Source: DATEVL01 sp964448245 (GTDB lineage: Bacteria > Chloroflexota > Anaerolineae > Anaerolineales > E44-bin32). From it: a DNA stretch of 26,129 bases. The position numbers and the translations under genes were made by a program. The stretch covers positions 1-26,129 of the forward strand of contig CAYUWF010000025.1 of assembly GCA_964448245.1 (NCBI GenBank), read 5' to 3'. The notes under the pieces are model-generated. The model was not told the origin of the DNA. It saw only the letters and a list, made by a program, of their open reading frames with translations, and searched no databases. Of the stretch, positions 5,476-13,792 are shown in pieces; the first letter of the stretch is position 1; each line of letters begins with the position of its first letter.

Positions 5476-7275
5476 ATGGACGTAAGCCGCATCCGCAATT
5501 TCTGCATCATCGCCCACATTGACCACGGGAAGTCCACCCTGGCGGATCGGCTGCTGCAGCTCACGGGCACCATCTCCGACCGCGAGATGATCGAGCAGGT
5601 CCTCGACAGCATGGACCTGGAGCGCGAGAAGGGCGTAACCATCAAGGCCTCGGCCGTCCGCATGAGCTACCGCGCCCTGGACGGCGAAGTCTACGAGATG
5701 AATCTGATCGACACGCCGGGACACGTCGATTTCGGCTATGAGGTCAGCCGGGCGCTGGAGGCCTGCGAAGGCGCCGTCCTGGTCGTCGACGCCACACAGG
5801 GGATCGAGGCCCAGACCCTGGCCAATCTCTACCTGGCCCTGAACGCGGACTTGGAAGTGCTCCCGGTCATCAACAAGATCGACCTGGCTTCGGCGCAGCC
5901 TGACCAGGTAGCGGCCGACATCCACGGCCTGCTCGGCACGCCGCCGGCAGAGATCCTGCGGATTTCGGCCAAGGAAGGCACCAACGTCCAGCAGGTGCTC
6001 GAAGCGATCGTCCGGTTCGTACCGCCGCCGGAAGGCGATGCCGCGGCGCCGCTGCGCTCGCTGATTTTTGACTCGCACTACGACGCGTACAAGGGTGTCA
6101 TCGCCTATGTACGGGTCGTCGAGGGGAGCGTGACCATCAGCGACGAAGTGCGCATGCTGGCCACCGGCGCCCTAGCCAAGCCTCTCGAAATCGGCTACTT
6201 CGCCCCTCAGATGGCGCCCGTCGATCGGCTCAGCGCCGGGGAGGTCGGCTATATCGCCACCGGGCTGAAGACGGTGCGCGAGTGCCGGGTGGGTGACACG
6301 ATCGCTTCGGCCGCGGATGTCGCCGCCCAACCGCTGCCGGGTTATCAGCATCCCAAGCCGATGGTCTTCGCCGGCTTTTACCCGGTCGAAGGGGAGGACT
6401 ACCCCAACCTCAAGGACGCCCTCGAGAAGCTGCAGCTGAATGATGCCTCCCTGGTCTACGAGCCTGAGACCTCGCAGGCGCTCAATTTCGGTTTCCGTTG
6501 CGGTTTCCTCGGCCTGTTCCACATGGACATCGTGCAGGAGCGGCTGGAGCGCGAGCATGACCTCGACCTGATCGCCACGGCGCCGTCGGTCGAGTACGAG
6601 GTCGCTCTAACTGACGGCAACGTGGTGCGGATCGATTCGCCGGCCGAACTTCCGGATCCGAGCCGGATCCTGGAGGTGCGTGAACCGTGGATGCGCATCC
6701 AGATCTTCACGCCGGACGAGTACTACGGCACGGTGATGGAGCTGGCGACCAAGCGGCGGGGCGCCCTCGCCGAGCAGGAATACCCGGCGCCGCAGCGGGT
6801 GGTGCTTTCCTTTGATATCCCCCTGGCCGAGCTGATCATCGACTTCTACGATCAGCTCAAGTCGCGCACGCGCGGGTACGCTTCTCTCGACTACCAGTTC
6901 AGCGGTTACCGGCCGGACGATCTGGTCAAACTGGAGATCTTGATCAACGAGGAGCCGGTCGATGCGCTGGCGATGATCGTGCACCGGGAGCACGCCTACG
7001 CCAAGGGGCAGTCTCTGGTGTCGAAGCTCAAGGAGCTCATCCCGCGCCAGCTGTTCACCGTGCCGATCCAGGCCGTCTCGGGAGGGCGCGTGATCTCGCG
7101 GGCCAACGTGCGCGCCGTTCGAAAGGACGTGCTGGCCAAGTGTTACGGCGGCGATATCACCCGCAAGAAGAAGCTGCTGGAGAAACAGAAGAAGGGCAAG
7201 CGCCGCCTTAAGCGCGTGGGCGCGGTCGAGATCCCCCAAGAGGCGTTCTTGGCGATCCTGAGGCTGGGAGAATAG
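5476..7275 (+). CDS. lepA: Elongation factor 4 (ribosome back-translocase LepA)
   Basis: A translational GTPase that binds the ribosome and helps stalled or mistranslocated complexes. The 599-aa length is normal. The G1 motif is AHIDHGKST (13-21), the switch I segment contains REKGVTIKAS, G3 is DTPGHVDF (79-86), G4 is NKID (133-136) and G5 is SAKEG. The LepA-specific C-terminal domain ends in KKKLLEKQKKGKRRLKRVG...IPQEAFLAIL, which separates it from EF-G and TypA. ATG at 5476 fits the family start exactly; there is no Shine-Dalgarno, but a TATACT box lies just upstream. It is flanked by a short-repeat spacer upstream and a REP-like palindrome downstream, so it probably forms its own transcription unit. 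Confidence 0.98.
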   Translation: MDVSRIRNFCIIAHIDHGKSTLADRLLQLTGTISDREMIEQVLDSMDLEREKGVTIKASAVRMSYRALDGEVYEMNLIDTPGHVDFGYEVSRALEACEGAVLVVDATQGIEAQTLANLYLALNADLEVLPVINKIDLASAQPDQVAADIHGLLGTPPAEILRISAKEGTNVQQVLEAIVRFVPPPEGDAAAPLRSLIFDSHYDAYKGVIAYVRVVEGSVTISDEVRMLATGALAKPLEIGYFAPQMAPVDRLSAGEVGYIATGLKTVRECRVGDTIASAADVAAQPLPGYQHPKPMVFAGFYPVEGEDYPNLKDALEKLQLNDASLVYEPETSQALNFGFRCGFLGLFHMDIVQERLEREHDLDLIATAPSVEYEVALTDGNVVRIDSPAELPDPSRILEVREPWMRIQIFTPDEYYGTVMELATKRRGALAEQEYPAPQRVVLSFDIPLAELIIDFYDQLKSRTRGYASLDYQFSGYRPDDLVKLEILINEEPVDALAMIVHREHAYAKGQSLVSKLKELIPRQLFTVPIQAVSGGRVISRANVRAVRKDVLAKCYGGDITRKKKLLEKQKKGKRRLKRVGAVEIPQEAFLAILRLGE

Positions 7276-7295
7276 AGTCCCGCGGCGCCTTTGGT

Positions 7296-7323
7296 GTAGG
7301 GGCACGGCATGCCGCGTCCCTAC
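7296..7323. repeat. REP-like imperfect palindrome between lepA and the epimerase
   Basis: A 28-bp inverted repeat centred on GGCATGCC, with outer arms GTAGGG and CCCTAC and two mismatches (wobble pairs in RNA) in each 14-base arm. It shares the GTAGGGGC end with the palindrome inside the RAYT gene. It lies 20 bases after the lepA stop and 5 bases before the next Shine-Dalgarno, so it could affect mRNA ends or readthrough. Confidence 0.8.
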
Positions 7324-7339
7324 CAGCCGAGGAGGATGC

Positions 7340-8380
7340 ATGCTTTACGTGGTGACGGGCGGCGCAGGCTTCATCGGATCGAACACCGTGCAGCGTCTCT
7401 TGCACGACGGCAACGGCGTGGTGGTGATCGATAACCTGTCCCGACCGGGGAGCCAGCGCAACCTGGATTGGCTGGAACAGGCGGGTGGAGACCTGACCTT
7501 CGTGCGACAGGACATCCGTGACTTCGACGGCCTGCGTCGCGCCCTGCGCCCCTACCGCCAGGCCGAGGCCGTACTGCACTTCGCCGCCCAGGTGGCGGTG
7601 ACGACCTCCGTCAGCGATCCCCGCCAGGATTTCGAGGTCAACGCGTTGGGCACGTTCAACCTGCTCGAGGCGCTGCGGGCCGAGCGGCTCGAGCCGATCG
7701 TGCTCTTCACCTCCACCAACAAGGTCTACGGCGCCCTGCCGCAATTGAGAGTCGATGAGACGGAGTCGCGCTATCAGTATGCCGACCTGCCGCAGGGTGT
7801 GGACGAGGGCACACCGCTCGACTTCTACTCCCCCTACGGCTGCTCGAAGGGGACCGCCGATCAGTATGTGCACGACTACGGCCGCATCTACGGGATGCGC
7901 ACAGTGGTCTTCCGCAACTCGTGCATCTATGGCACGCGCCAGTTCGGCGTCGAGGACCAGGGATGGCTGGCGTGGTTCATCATCGCCGCTCTCCAGGGAA
8001 AACCGATCTCGATCTACGGCGATGGCAAGCAGGTGCGGGACGTGCTCTTCATCGACGACCTGGTGGAGGTCCTATTGAAGGCCATCGCGCAGCCGCAGGT
8101 CTCCGCCGGCCAGGTCTATAACATCGGCGGCGGGCCGCGCCGTACCGTTTCCGTGTGGAAGGAGTTCGGACCGCTGCTCGAGTCGCTGCTCGGCCGGCCG
8201 CTGCCCGTGGCCTACCACGCCTGGCGCCCCGGCGACCAGAAGGTCTACGTCAGCGACATCCGTAAAGCTGGCCGCGATTTCGGTTGGGAGCCGAAAGTCG
8301 ATGTGGCCGAGGGTGTCCGCCGGCTCTTCGATTGGGTCCAGGCCAACCCGGGTTTGTTCGACGGGGCTCCATCGAGATAG
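7340..8380 (+). CDS. NAD-dependent epimerase/dehydratase, CDP-paratose 2-epimerase-like
   Basis: An extended short-chain dehydrogenase acting on nucleotide sugars, 346 aa. The NAD-binding motif is TGGAGFIGS (6-14) and the catalytic YxxxK is Y166 to K170 in SPYGCSKG. The stretch NKVYG...ETESRY...LDFYSPYGCSKG, then QYVHDYGRIYG, YGTRQFGVEDQGW and the later GDGKQVRDVL, matches the pattern of CDP-paratose (tyvelose) 2-epimerases more than UDP-galactose epimerases. The exact substrate is inferred, since no CDP-sugar synthesis genes are nearby. ATG at 7340 follows GAGGAGG (7329-7335) with a short 4-nt spacer. It lies 434 bases before the envelope glycosylation cluster and may feed it with an activated sugar. 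Confidence 0.85.
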   Translation: MLYVVTGGAGFIGSNTVQRLLHDGNGVVVIDNLSRPGSQRNLDWLEQAGGDLTFVRQDIRDFDGLRRALRPYRQAEAVLHFAAQVAVTTSVSDPRQDFEVNALGTFNLLEALRAERLEPIVLFTSTNKVYGALPQLRVDETESRYQYADLPQGVDEGTPLDFYSPYGCSKGTADQYVHDYGRIYGMRTVVFRNSCIYGTRQFGVEDQGWLAWFIIAALQGKPISIYGDGKQVRDVLFIDDLVEVLLKAIAQPQVSAGQVYNIGGGPRRTVSVWKEFGPLLESLLGRPLPVAYHAWRPGDQKVYVSDIRKAGRDFGWEPKVDVAEGVRRLFDWVQANPGLFDGAPSR

Positions 8381-8757
8381 AGGGCTCACCGTCTCACCGA
8401 TGTCATTCCGCTCCTCCGGGTTGCCCCGCGAAGCGCTCCGAAGAGGCGCGAGGAATCCCTTGGATGCCGCCCCAAAGGTTCCCACGGGTAGCGGGGGACG
8501 TCCAGCCGCAAGCCGGCCTTCCTAGACTGAAGGAATCCCAGGGTCGCGCGGCGCGGCCGGCGCAGGGGGAGCCCCTCATGGATGCATCGCGAGGGTCCGG
8601 GGTTGGGGTTTGACGACCGTAGCCATTTTTCCGCACCCTACGGGATTCCTCGTCGCCCTTCGCTCCACTCACACCGTCCCGGTGTTCTGCCGGGGTGGGC
8701 TCGCTCGGAAGGACAGCTACCGAGGAGCCCGTATCTCCCAGCGTTGCTGGGGCTGAA
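8381..8757. other. Gene-free intergenic region with repeat-like words
   Basis: No coding sequence is supported here; open frames on both strands look like GC-rich shadows. AGGAATCCC occurs at about 8451 and 8529 and its reverse complement, GGGATTCCT, at about 8642. GTCATTCCG near 8402 resembles the start of a dispersed GTCATTCC...GGAATCC repeat. ACACCG (8671-8676) and CGGTGT (8680-8685) form a small hairpin. These look like decayed dispersed repeats rather than a known RNA. Confidence 0.5.
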
Positions 8758-8766
8758 TGCTATAAT
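8758..8766 (+). promoter_or_regulatory. Extended -10 promoter for the envelope cluster
   Basis: TGCTATAAT is a perfect -10 hexamer with the TGn extension, which can replace a -35 box; no good -35 is visible. The predicted start near 8773 gives a leader of about 42 nt before the ATG at 8815. It is well placed to drive the long downstream operon. Confidence 0.65.
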
Positions 8767-8775
8767 CCTTCTTCG

Positions 8776-8807
8776 GGTTCCGGACGCCTGGCTCCGGACC
8801 TTTCTTT
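8776..8807 (+). terminator. Leader hairpin with T-rich tail, terminator/attenuator-like
   Basis: GGTTCCGGA (8776-8784) pairs with TCCGGACC (8793-8800), leaving one bulged T and an 8-nt loop, and TTTCTTT follows directly (8801-8807). This is the shape of an intrinsic terminator, but it lies inside the predicted leader just 7 nt before the start codon at 8815. It could attenuate the operon or block ribosome entry. Confidence 0.45.
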
Positions 8808-8814
8808 GTGTGCC

Positions 8815-9837
8815 ATGGGCGGCCAACGGACCGACGAGGCCTCACCTTCGGGGCGGAAGCGCAACTGGAGCTGGCTCCTTGGTGTCGGAGTCAGCCTGGC
8901 GGCGTTGGTCATCGCCGCCTGGGGGCTCGACCTCAGGGCGTTTCTGGCGGTGCTGGCTCAGGCCGCCTACCTGCTCCTGATCCCTGCGTACCTGCTTCAA
9001 CTCGCCGGCATCGCGGCCCGGGCCCGGGGCTGGCAGTTCTTGCTCGGCCCCAAGGTGGCCTATCGCCGCGCCTTCGCCGCCATCAATGAAGGCTACCTGC
9101 TCAACAACATCCTTCCTTTCCGACTGGGCGAGTTGGGCCGCGCCTACCTCGTCGGGCACGGCAGCGGAATCGGCACCTCCAGGGCTCTGGGGTCGATCGT
9201 CGTGGAACGGATGGCCGATCTGTCGATCGCCGTCCTCTCAGTCTTGCTGACCATCCCACTCTTCGCGCCGCCTGCCTGGGCCACACGCGTGGCGCTCGGG
9301 ATGGGGCTGGCCCTGGTGGTCCTCGCCGGACTCCTGGTTTTGGCGCTGTCCCGGCGGTCGCAATGGACCGGGTGGCTGCAGCGGTTGCCCGGCGGCCTGG
9401 GGCAGGGAGGCCCGGCGTTCGTCGAGCGCTTCACCTTGGGATTGGACGAGGCTCGTCAGGGACATCGGCTGACGCGTGCCGTCGCCTGGATGCTTCTGGG
9501 ATGGGCGTGCGCGTGGATCCAGTTCGCGGTCTACCTACGCATGTTCGGGTCGCAGGGGTCGTTGGCCGTTTCCCTGTTCGTCGTGGGGGTGATCGCGCTC
9601 GGGGGCGCCCTCCCATCTTCGCCGGGGGCAGTCGGCGTGATCGAGCTGGCCGGAGTTGCTGCTCTGACCTTCCTCGGCTACCCGCGCGAAGTGGCCCTCG
9701 GCGTTGTCCTGGCGGCACACGCCGTCCAGTATTCGCTGACGATTCTCCTTGGTGCGGCGGCTCTGTCCCGCGAAGGGCGTAGCCTGGGTGACCTGGCGCG
9801 GGCCGCCCGCGGCATGGTCCTCCGGCCGGCGGGCTGA
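8815..9837 (+). CDS. Lysylphosphatidylglycerol synthase TM region / UPF0104 family membrane protein (flippase-like)
   Basis: A 340-aa polytopic membrane protein with roughly seven to nine hydrophobic segments and no soluble domain. The conserved segment NEGYLLNNILPFRLGELGRAYLVG (shown as NEGYLLNN and LPFRLGELGR, about 91-109) is the family signature, as is GALPSSPGAVGVIE near residue 265. Members with only this domain sit in polysaccharide and glycolipid loci and are often proposed to move lipid-linked intermediates; that role is inferred here. The frame is open from 8695, but ATG 8815 is chosen because the extended -10 box at 8758 lies inside the longer version and the family sequence starts after 8815. 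The next gene begins 6 bases after its stop, pointing to one operon. Confidence 0.87.
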   Translation: MGGQRTDEASPSGRKRNWSWLLGVGVSLAALVIAAWGLDLRAFLAVLAQAAYLLLIPAYLLQLAGIAARARGWQFLLGPKVAYRRAFAAINEGYLLNNILPFRLGELGRAYLVGHGSGIGTSRALGSIVVERMADLSIAVLSVLLTIPLFAPPAWATRVALGMGLALVVLAGLLVLALSRRSQWTGWLQRLPGGLGQGGPAFVERFTLGLDEARQGHRLTRAVAWMLLGWACAWIQFAVYLRMFGSQGSLAVSLFVVGVIALGGALPSSPGAVGVIELAGVAALTFLGYPREVALGVVLAAHAVQYSLTILLGAAALSREGRSLGDLARAARGMVLRPAG

Positions 9838-9843
9838 ACCTCG

Positions 9844-11001
9844 ATGCGTATCCTGACCGCCCTGACGTACTACCGGCCGTACGTTTCCGGCGTGACGGTC
9901 TACGTGGAGAGGCTGGCTCATGCCTGGGCGCGGGCCGGGCATCAGGTCACCGTTCTTACTTCCCAGTACGCTCCCGACCTCCCGCGGCGCGAGACGATCG
10001 ACGGAGTCAACGTGGTCCGCGTTCCGGTGATGTTCCGCGTGAGCAAAGGCGTGATCATGCCGACCATCGGGCGCGAGGCGACGCGCGAAGTGCGGGCATT
10101 CGACATCCTCAGCCTGCACCTGCCTCAGTTCGACGCCGCCGGAATCGCCATCCGCGGCCGGCTGCAGCACAAGCCGGTTGTGCTCACGTACCACTGCGAC
10201 CTTCGTTTGCCGGCCGGCCTGCTCAGCCCGCCGGCGATGCTGGCCGTTGCTCTCGCCAACCGGATCGCCGCCGCGGCGGCCGACGTCGTGGTGGCCTATA
10301 CCGAGGACTACGCTCGACACTCACCGTTCCTCTCGCGCCAGAAGGCCAAGCTGCGCGTCATTCCGCCGCCGGTGGAAGTGGCGCAGCCGACGCCCGAGGC
10401 ACAGGCGGCCTTCCGACGCAGCCTGAACGGCGACGGGCCGACGATCGGCATGGCGGCGCGCCTGGCGACGGAGAAGGGCGTCGAATACGTCGTGGAGGCG
10501 ATGCCGCGCATTCTGGAGCGCCACCCGCGGGCCCGTGTCCTTTTCGCCGGACAGCACGAGAACGTCCTGGGCGAGGCGGAATACGCCCGCCGTCTGGCGC
10601 CGCTCATCGCCGGCCTGGGCGAGCACTGGAAGTTCCTCGGCGTCCTCGATCCGCAGCACATGGCGATGTTCTTCGGGGCGTGCGACGTCACCGTGCTGCC
10701 CAGTCTGAATAGCACCGAGAGTTTCGGCCTGGTCCAGATCGAGTCGATGCTGTGCGGTACACCGGTGGTCGCCTCGGATCTCCCCGGCGTGCGGCAGCCG
10801 GTGCTCACCACCGGGATGGGGCGAATCGTCCCGCGCCGCAATGCGGCGGCCCTGGCGGCCGCCGTGCTCGAGGTGCTCGACCATCGCCGGGAGATGAAGA
10901 TCGATCCGGCCGTCCTGCGTTCCACCTATGACCCGGCGGCCGTGGCCGAGCAGTACCTGTCGCTCTTCCGCGAAGTCCAGAATCGGACGAGGGCGCGATG
11001 A
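9844..11001 (+). CDS. Glycosyltransferase family 4-like (GT-B fold)
   Basis: A cytosolic or membrane-associated sugar transferase of 385 aa. The N-terminal Rossmann domain has the acceptor-side pattern YYRPYVSGVTVYVERLA near residues 9-25, common in GT4 enzymes that act on lipid-linked sugars. The C-terminal domain starts around GPTIGMAARLATEKG and carries the EX7E motif E292 to E300 in ESFGLVQIESMLCGTPVVAS, which binds the nucleotide sugar. The donor and acceptor cannot be told from sequence. It follows the flippase-like gene by 6 bases and overlaps the methyltransferase start by 4 bases (ATGA at 10998), so these genes are probably co-translated as part of an envelope polysaccharide or glycolipid pathway. 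Confidence 0.93.
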   Translation: MRILTALTYYRPYVSGVTVYVERLAHAWARAGHQVTVLTSQYAPDLPRRETIDGVNVVRVPVMFRVSKGVIMPTIGREATREVRAFDILSLHLPQFDAAGIAIRGRLQHKPVVLTYHCDLRLPAGLLSPPAMLAVALANRIAAAAADVVVAYTEDYARHSPFLSRQKAKLRVIPPPVEVAQPTPEAQAAFRRSLNGDGPTIGMAARLATEKGVEYVVEAMPRILERHPRARVLFAGQHENVLGEAEYARRLAPLIAGLGEHWKFLGVLDPQHMAMFFGACDVTVLPSLNSTESFGLVQIESMLCGTPVVASDLPGVRQPVLTTGMGRIVPRRNAAALAAAVLEVLDHRREMKIDPAVLRSTYDPAAVAEQYLSLFREVQNRTRAR

Positions 11002-11587
11002 AGCGCGACTTCCTGTGGCCCCACGTGCAGGCCCTGCCCTACTTCCGCGCCCTGCTGCGCGCCGTCGAGGCGTCGCTGGTTCACGAGATCCGGCTGCCGG
11101 CGCCGGTGCTGGACGTGGGATGCGGAGACGGGCACTTCGGCAGCGTCGCCTTCGACGAGCCGACGACGGTGGGTGTCGACCCCTCGCTGGCCTCCCTGCG
11201 CGAGGCGTCCGGCTTCCGCGCCTACCGCTGGCTGATCGCCGCCGNNNNNNNNNNNNNNNNNNNNNNNNNNNNNNNNNNNNNNNNNNNNNNNNNNNNNNNN
11301 NNNNNNNNNNNNNNNNNNNNNNNNNNNNNNNNNNNNNNNNNNNNGAGCGGGCGGGTTTCAGGCTGGTCCGCTCGGTGCGCTACTTCCCGCCGCGGGCGCT
11401 CAGGGCGCTCGAGTGGGGCCACTACTTCGGCCTGCCCTCGCTCGTGGCGCGCAAACTGACCGGCCGCTGGATTCTGCTGCCGAACCGCTTCAACCTCGGG
11501 TTGACGGAACGCTTCGTCCGTCGTTATTATCGTGAGCCGCTGGCCGGCGATGGGACCTACACACTCTATGTTGCCACGCGATCCTGA
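10998..11587 (+). CDS. SAM-dependent methyltransferase (class I), interrupted by an assembly gap
   Basis: The two ends of what is probably a single methyltransferase. The 5' part (82 codons) carries SAM motif I, VLDVGCGDGHFG (37-48), followed by GVDPS, as in Methyltransf_11-type enzymes. After 100 N, the 3' part starts in frame at 11345 with ERAGFRLVRSVRYFPPRAL and ends in DGTYTLYVATRS before the stop at 11585-11587. The two parts are in different frames if the N run is taken literally, which only shows that the gap length is a placeholder. The missing middle would hold the remaining SAM motifs. Its start overlaps the GT4 stop by 4 bases. The substrate is unknown; sugar or lipid-linked glycan methylation is suggested by the neighbours. 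Confidence 0.8.
11245..11344. other. Assembly gap (100 N)
   Basis: Exactly 100 undefined bases, a common fixed-length placeholder for a scaffold join of unknown size. The flanking methyltransferase frames do not match across it, so the true length is not 100. Order and orientation are supported because both sides read as the ends of one methyltransferase on the same strand. Confidence 0.97.
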
Positions 11588-11625
11588 CGGCGCCGGTCGA
11601 GACGCCGGCTCCGTCTTCGAGCGGC

Positions 11626-11630
11626 GGAGG
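11626..11630 (+). promoter_or_regulatory. Shine-Dalgarno site deciding a GTG start
   Basis: GGAGG stands 5 nt before GTG 11636 and touches the alternative in-frame GTG at 11630. The spacing favours 11636 as the start of the next gene. Confidence 0.75.
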
Positions 11631-11635
11631 TGGAT

Positions 11636-13792
11636 GTGATCCCGGGCGAACCCGCTTCGGTCGAACCATCGGTCCTCGACTGGGTCAAGTCGGTGCTGCG
11701 CGGGCGGCCGCTCCCCATCCGCGCCACCCCGCCGCTCGCCGCTACGGCTATCCTGGCCCCGGCCCCGGTCGCACGGGAGATGAGGGCGACGCCCGCATTC
11801 CGGATCAGCGGCCGTCAGCTGCGTCTGTTGGCGGTCTCGGCGCTCTTCCTCATCATTCAGGCCAGCCTGCAGGCATGGCAGCCAAGGTCGACGACGCCCT
11901 GGGGCTGGGTCATCGCCCTGGTCATCGCGGCCGGGCTCCTAGGCTGGTCCCTCCTGCGCGGCGACTTCCCCCTCGGCGAACGAGAAGCCGATGGCGCCGC
12001 CCGGGAAGAAGCCCCAATACGTGCCAGGTACCTGGCGGTCGGCGCTGTACTCTCACTGGCGACGTTCCTTCTCTCGGGCGGCAACATCTTCCGCCTCTCG
12101 ACGGTGGTGGCCTGGACCGGCTCGGTCCTCTGCCTGATGCTCGGATTCTGGGAGGGGGAGTCGTTCCTGCGCCGCGCCTGGAGGCGCCTCGCCGCCTGGC
12201 TCCGTCATCCAACGGTGCGCCTGTCTCTCGACGGCTGGGCCCTCGCCCTATGGTTGGCGCTCGGTGTGGCCGCCTTCTTCCGGTTCTACCTACTGGACCA
12301 GCTGCCCCTCGACATGTGGTCCGATCACACCGAGAAGCTGCTGGACGTGATGGACGTCCTCAACGGCCGCTATTCGATCTTCTTCCTGCGGAACACGGGC
12401 CGCGAGCCCCTCCAGTTCTACCTGGCGGCTGCCACGGTTCGCCTTCTGGGTACGGGGATTTCGTTCCTGACGCTGAAGGCCGGGACGGCGCTGCTCGGCT
12501 GGCTGACACTGCCGTTCCTGTACATTTTCGCCCGCGAGTTCGGCGGACGCCGGGTCGCCCTGGCGGCGCTGTTCCTGGCGGGGATTGCCTTCTGGCCGAA
12601 CTTGCTTGGGCGCACGGGGCTGCGCTTCTCCCTCTTCCCGTTCTTCGCCGCGCCGGCGTTGTTCTTTCTCGTGCGCGGCCTTCGCCGGCAAAGCCGCAAC
12701 GACTTCCTGCTGGCCGGCCTGTGCGCCGGGTTGGGCCTCTACGGCTACAGTCCGGCGCGCATCCTCCCCGTCGTCCTCGCGGCGGGCGTCCTCATTTATC
12801 TGGCTCACCCCGTCGCCCGCGGCCGGCGGACGCAGATCCTTTTCTGGCTGTTGGCGGCGGCGGTCATCGCCACGGCCGTCTTCGTCCCATTGGCGCATGC
12901 CGGCCTGACCTATCCGGACCAGTTCCTTTCCCGGGCGCTCACGCGGCTGACTTCGGCCGAGCGTCCGCTCCCGGGCCCGGCGATCCTCCTCTTGCTGGGG
13001 AACATCTGGAATGCCCTGAAGATGTTCAACTGGGACAGCGGCGAGATCTGGGTCGTGACGATTCCTCACCAGCCCTTGCTGGACTACGTCACCGGGGCGC
13101 TGTTCCTCATCGGGATCGGGATCCTGGTGGCGCGCTACGTCCGCCGCCGTTCGTGGATGGACCTGTTCCTGCTTCTCTCGATTCCGCTGCTGATGGCCCC
13201 GTCGATCCTGGCGCTGGCCTTTCCCTCCGAGAACCCCGCTCCGAACCGGGCCGGCGGCGCCCTCGTCCCCGCCTTTACGGTGGCAGGTATTGCGCTGGTC
13301 TCGCTCCTCGGCGGATTGCGCAGCGCGCGGGCACGCCGGGCGGGGTGGGTGCTGGCCGGCGGGGCCGGGCTTCTGCTAGTGGGCCTGGCCAGCGTGAACA
13401 ACTACCGGATGATGTTCGACGAATTCCCTCCGGGGTACCGCAACCGTTCCTGGAACACCAGGGACGCCGGGGGAGTCATCCGCGGCTTCGCCGAATCGGT
13501 CGGCGAGTACACGACCGCCCACGTCATTCCCTACCGCCATTGGTACGACACGCGCCTGGTCGGGTTTCAGGCGGGGAGGCCGGGCGTCGATTATGCTCTG
13601 CCCGCTGAGGCGATCGAGGGGCTGGCGGGCGAGACGGCGGCGCAGCTGTTTCTGGTGCACCTCGACGATCTCGAGACGATGGAGAAGCTGCGCCAGGTGT
13701 TCCCCAACGGGGCCGCCGAGCGTTTCCTCTCCGGCCTGGAAGGCCGCGATTTCTGGATTTACTTCGTGCCCCAGCGAGGACTTGCGCAGTGA
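11636..13792 (+). CDS. GT39-like (GT-C fold) membrane glycosyltransferase
   Basis: A large integral membrane protein of 718 aa with about a dozen or more hydrophobic segments, related to dolichyl-phosphate-mannose mannosyltransferases and ArnT. The first extracytoplasmic loop of the core has the acidic pattern LDMWSDHTEK with D226, D230 and E233, followed by GREPLQFY (R256-E257-P258), as expected for the catalytic loop. Two extra hydrophobic pairs precede the core (about residues 60-180). A soluble C-terminal part of about 130 residues faces outward. It probably moves a sugar from a polyprenyl-phosphate carrier to an envelope acceptor; the substrate is not visible. GTG 11636 is preferred for its Shine-Dalgarno spacing. 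Its stop overlaps the next gene start (GTGA at 13789). Confidence 0.87.
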   Translation: MIPGEPASVEPSVLDWVKSVLRGRPLPIRATPPLAATAILAPAPVAREMRATPAFRISGRQLRLLAVSALFLIIQASLQAWQPRSTTPWGWVIALVIAAGLLGWSLLRGDFPLGEREADGAAREEAPIRARYLAVGAVLSLATFLLSGGNIFRLSTVVAWTGSVLCLMLGFWEGESFLRRAWRRLAAWLRHPTVRLSLDGWALALWLALGVAAFFRFYLLDQLPLDMWSDHTEKLLDVMDVLNGRYSIFFLRNTGREPLQFYLAAATVRLLGTGISFLTLKAGTALLGWLTLPFLYIFAREFGGRRVALAALFLAGIAFWPNLLGRTGLRFSLFPFFAAPALFFLVRGLRRQSRNDFLLAGLCAGLGLYGYSPARILPVVLAAGVLIYLAHPVARGRRTQILFWLLAAAVIATAVFVPLAHAGLTYPDQFLSRALTRLTSAERPLPGPAILLLLGNIWNALKMFNWDSGEIWVVTIPHQPLLDYVTGALFLIGIGILVARYVRRRSWMDLFLLLSIPLLMAPSILALAFPSENPAPNRAGGALVPAFTVAGIALVSLLGGLRSARARRAGWVLAGGAGLLLVGLASVNNYRMMFDEFPPGYRNRSWNTRDAGGVIRGFAESVGEYTTAHVIPYRHWYDTRLVGFQAGRPGVDYALPAEAIEGLAGETAAQLFLVHLDDLETMEKLRQVFPNGAAERFLSGLEGRDFWIYFVPQRGLAQ

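Noticed and set aside
8582..8980. Plus-strand frame crossing the gap and the start of the flippase-like gene
   Set aside because: No homology, and it is out of frame with the membrane protein starting at 8815.
11875..13608. A 577-codon plus-strand frame inside the first GT39-like gene
   Set aside because: Out-of-frame shadow; the overlapping frame encodes membrane segments and the acidic GT-C loop.
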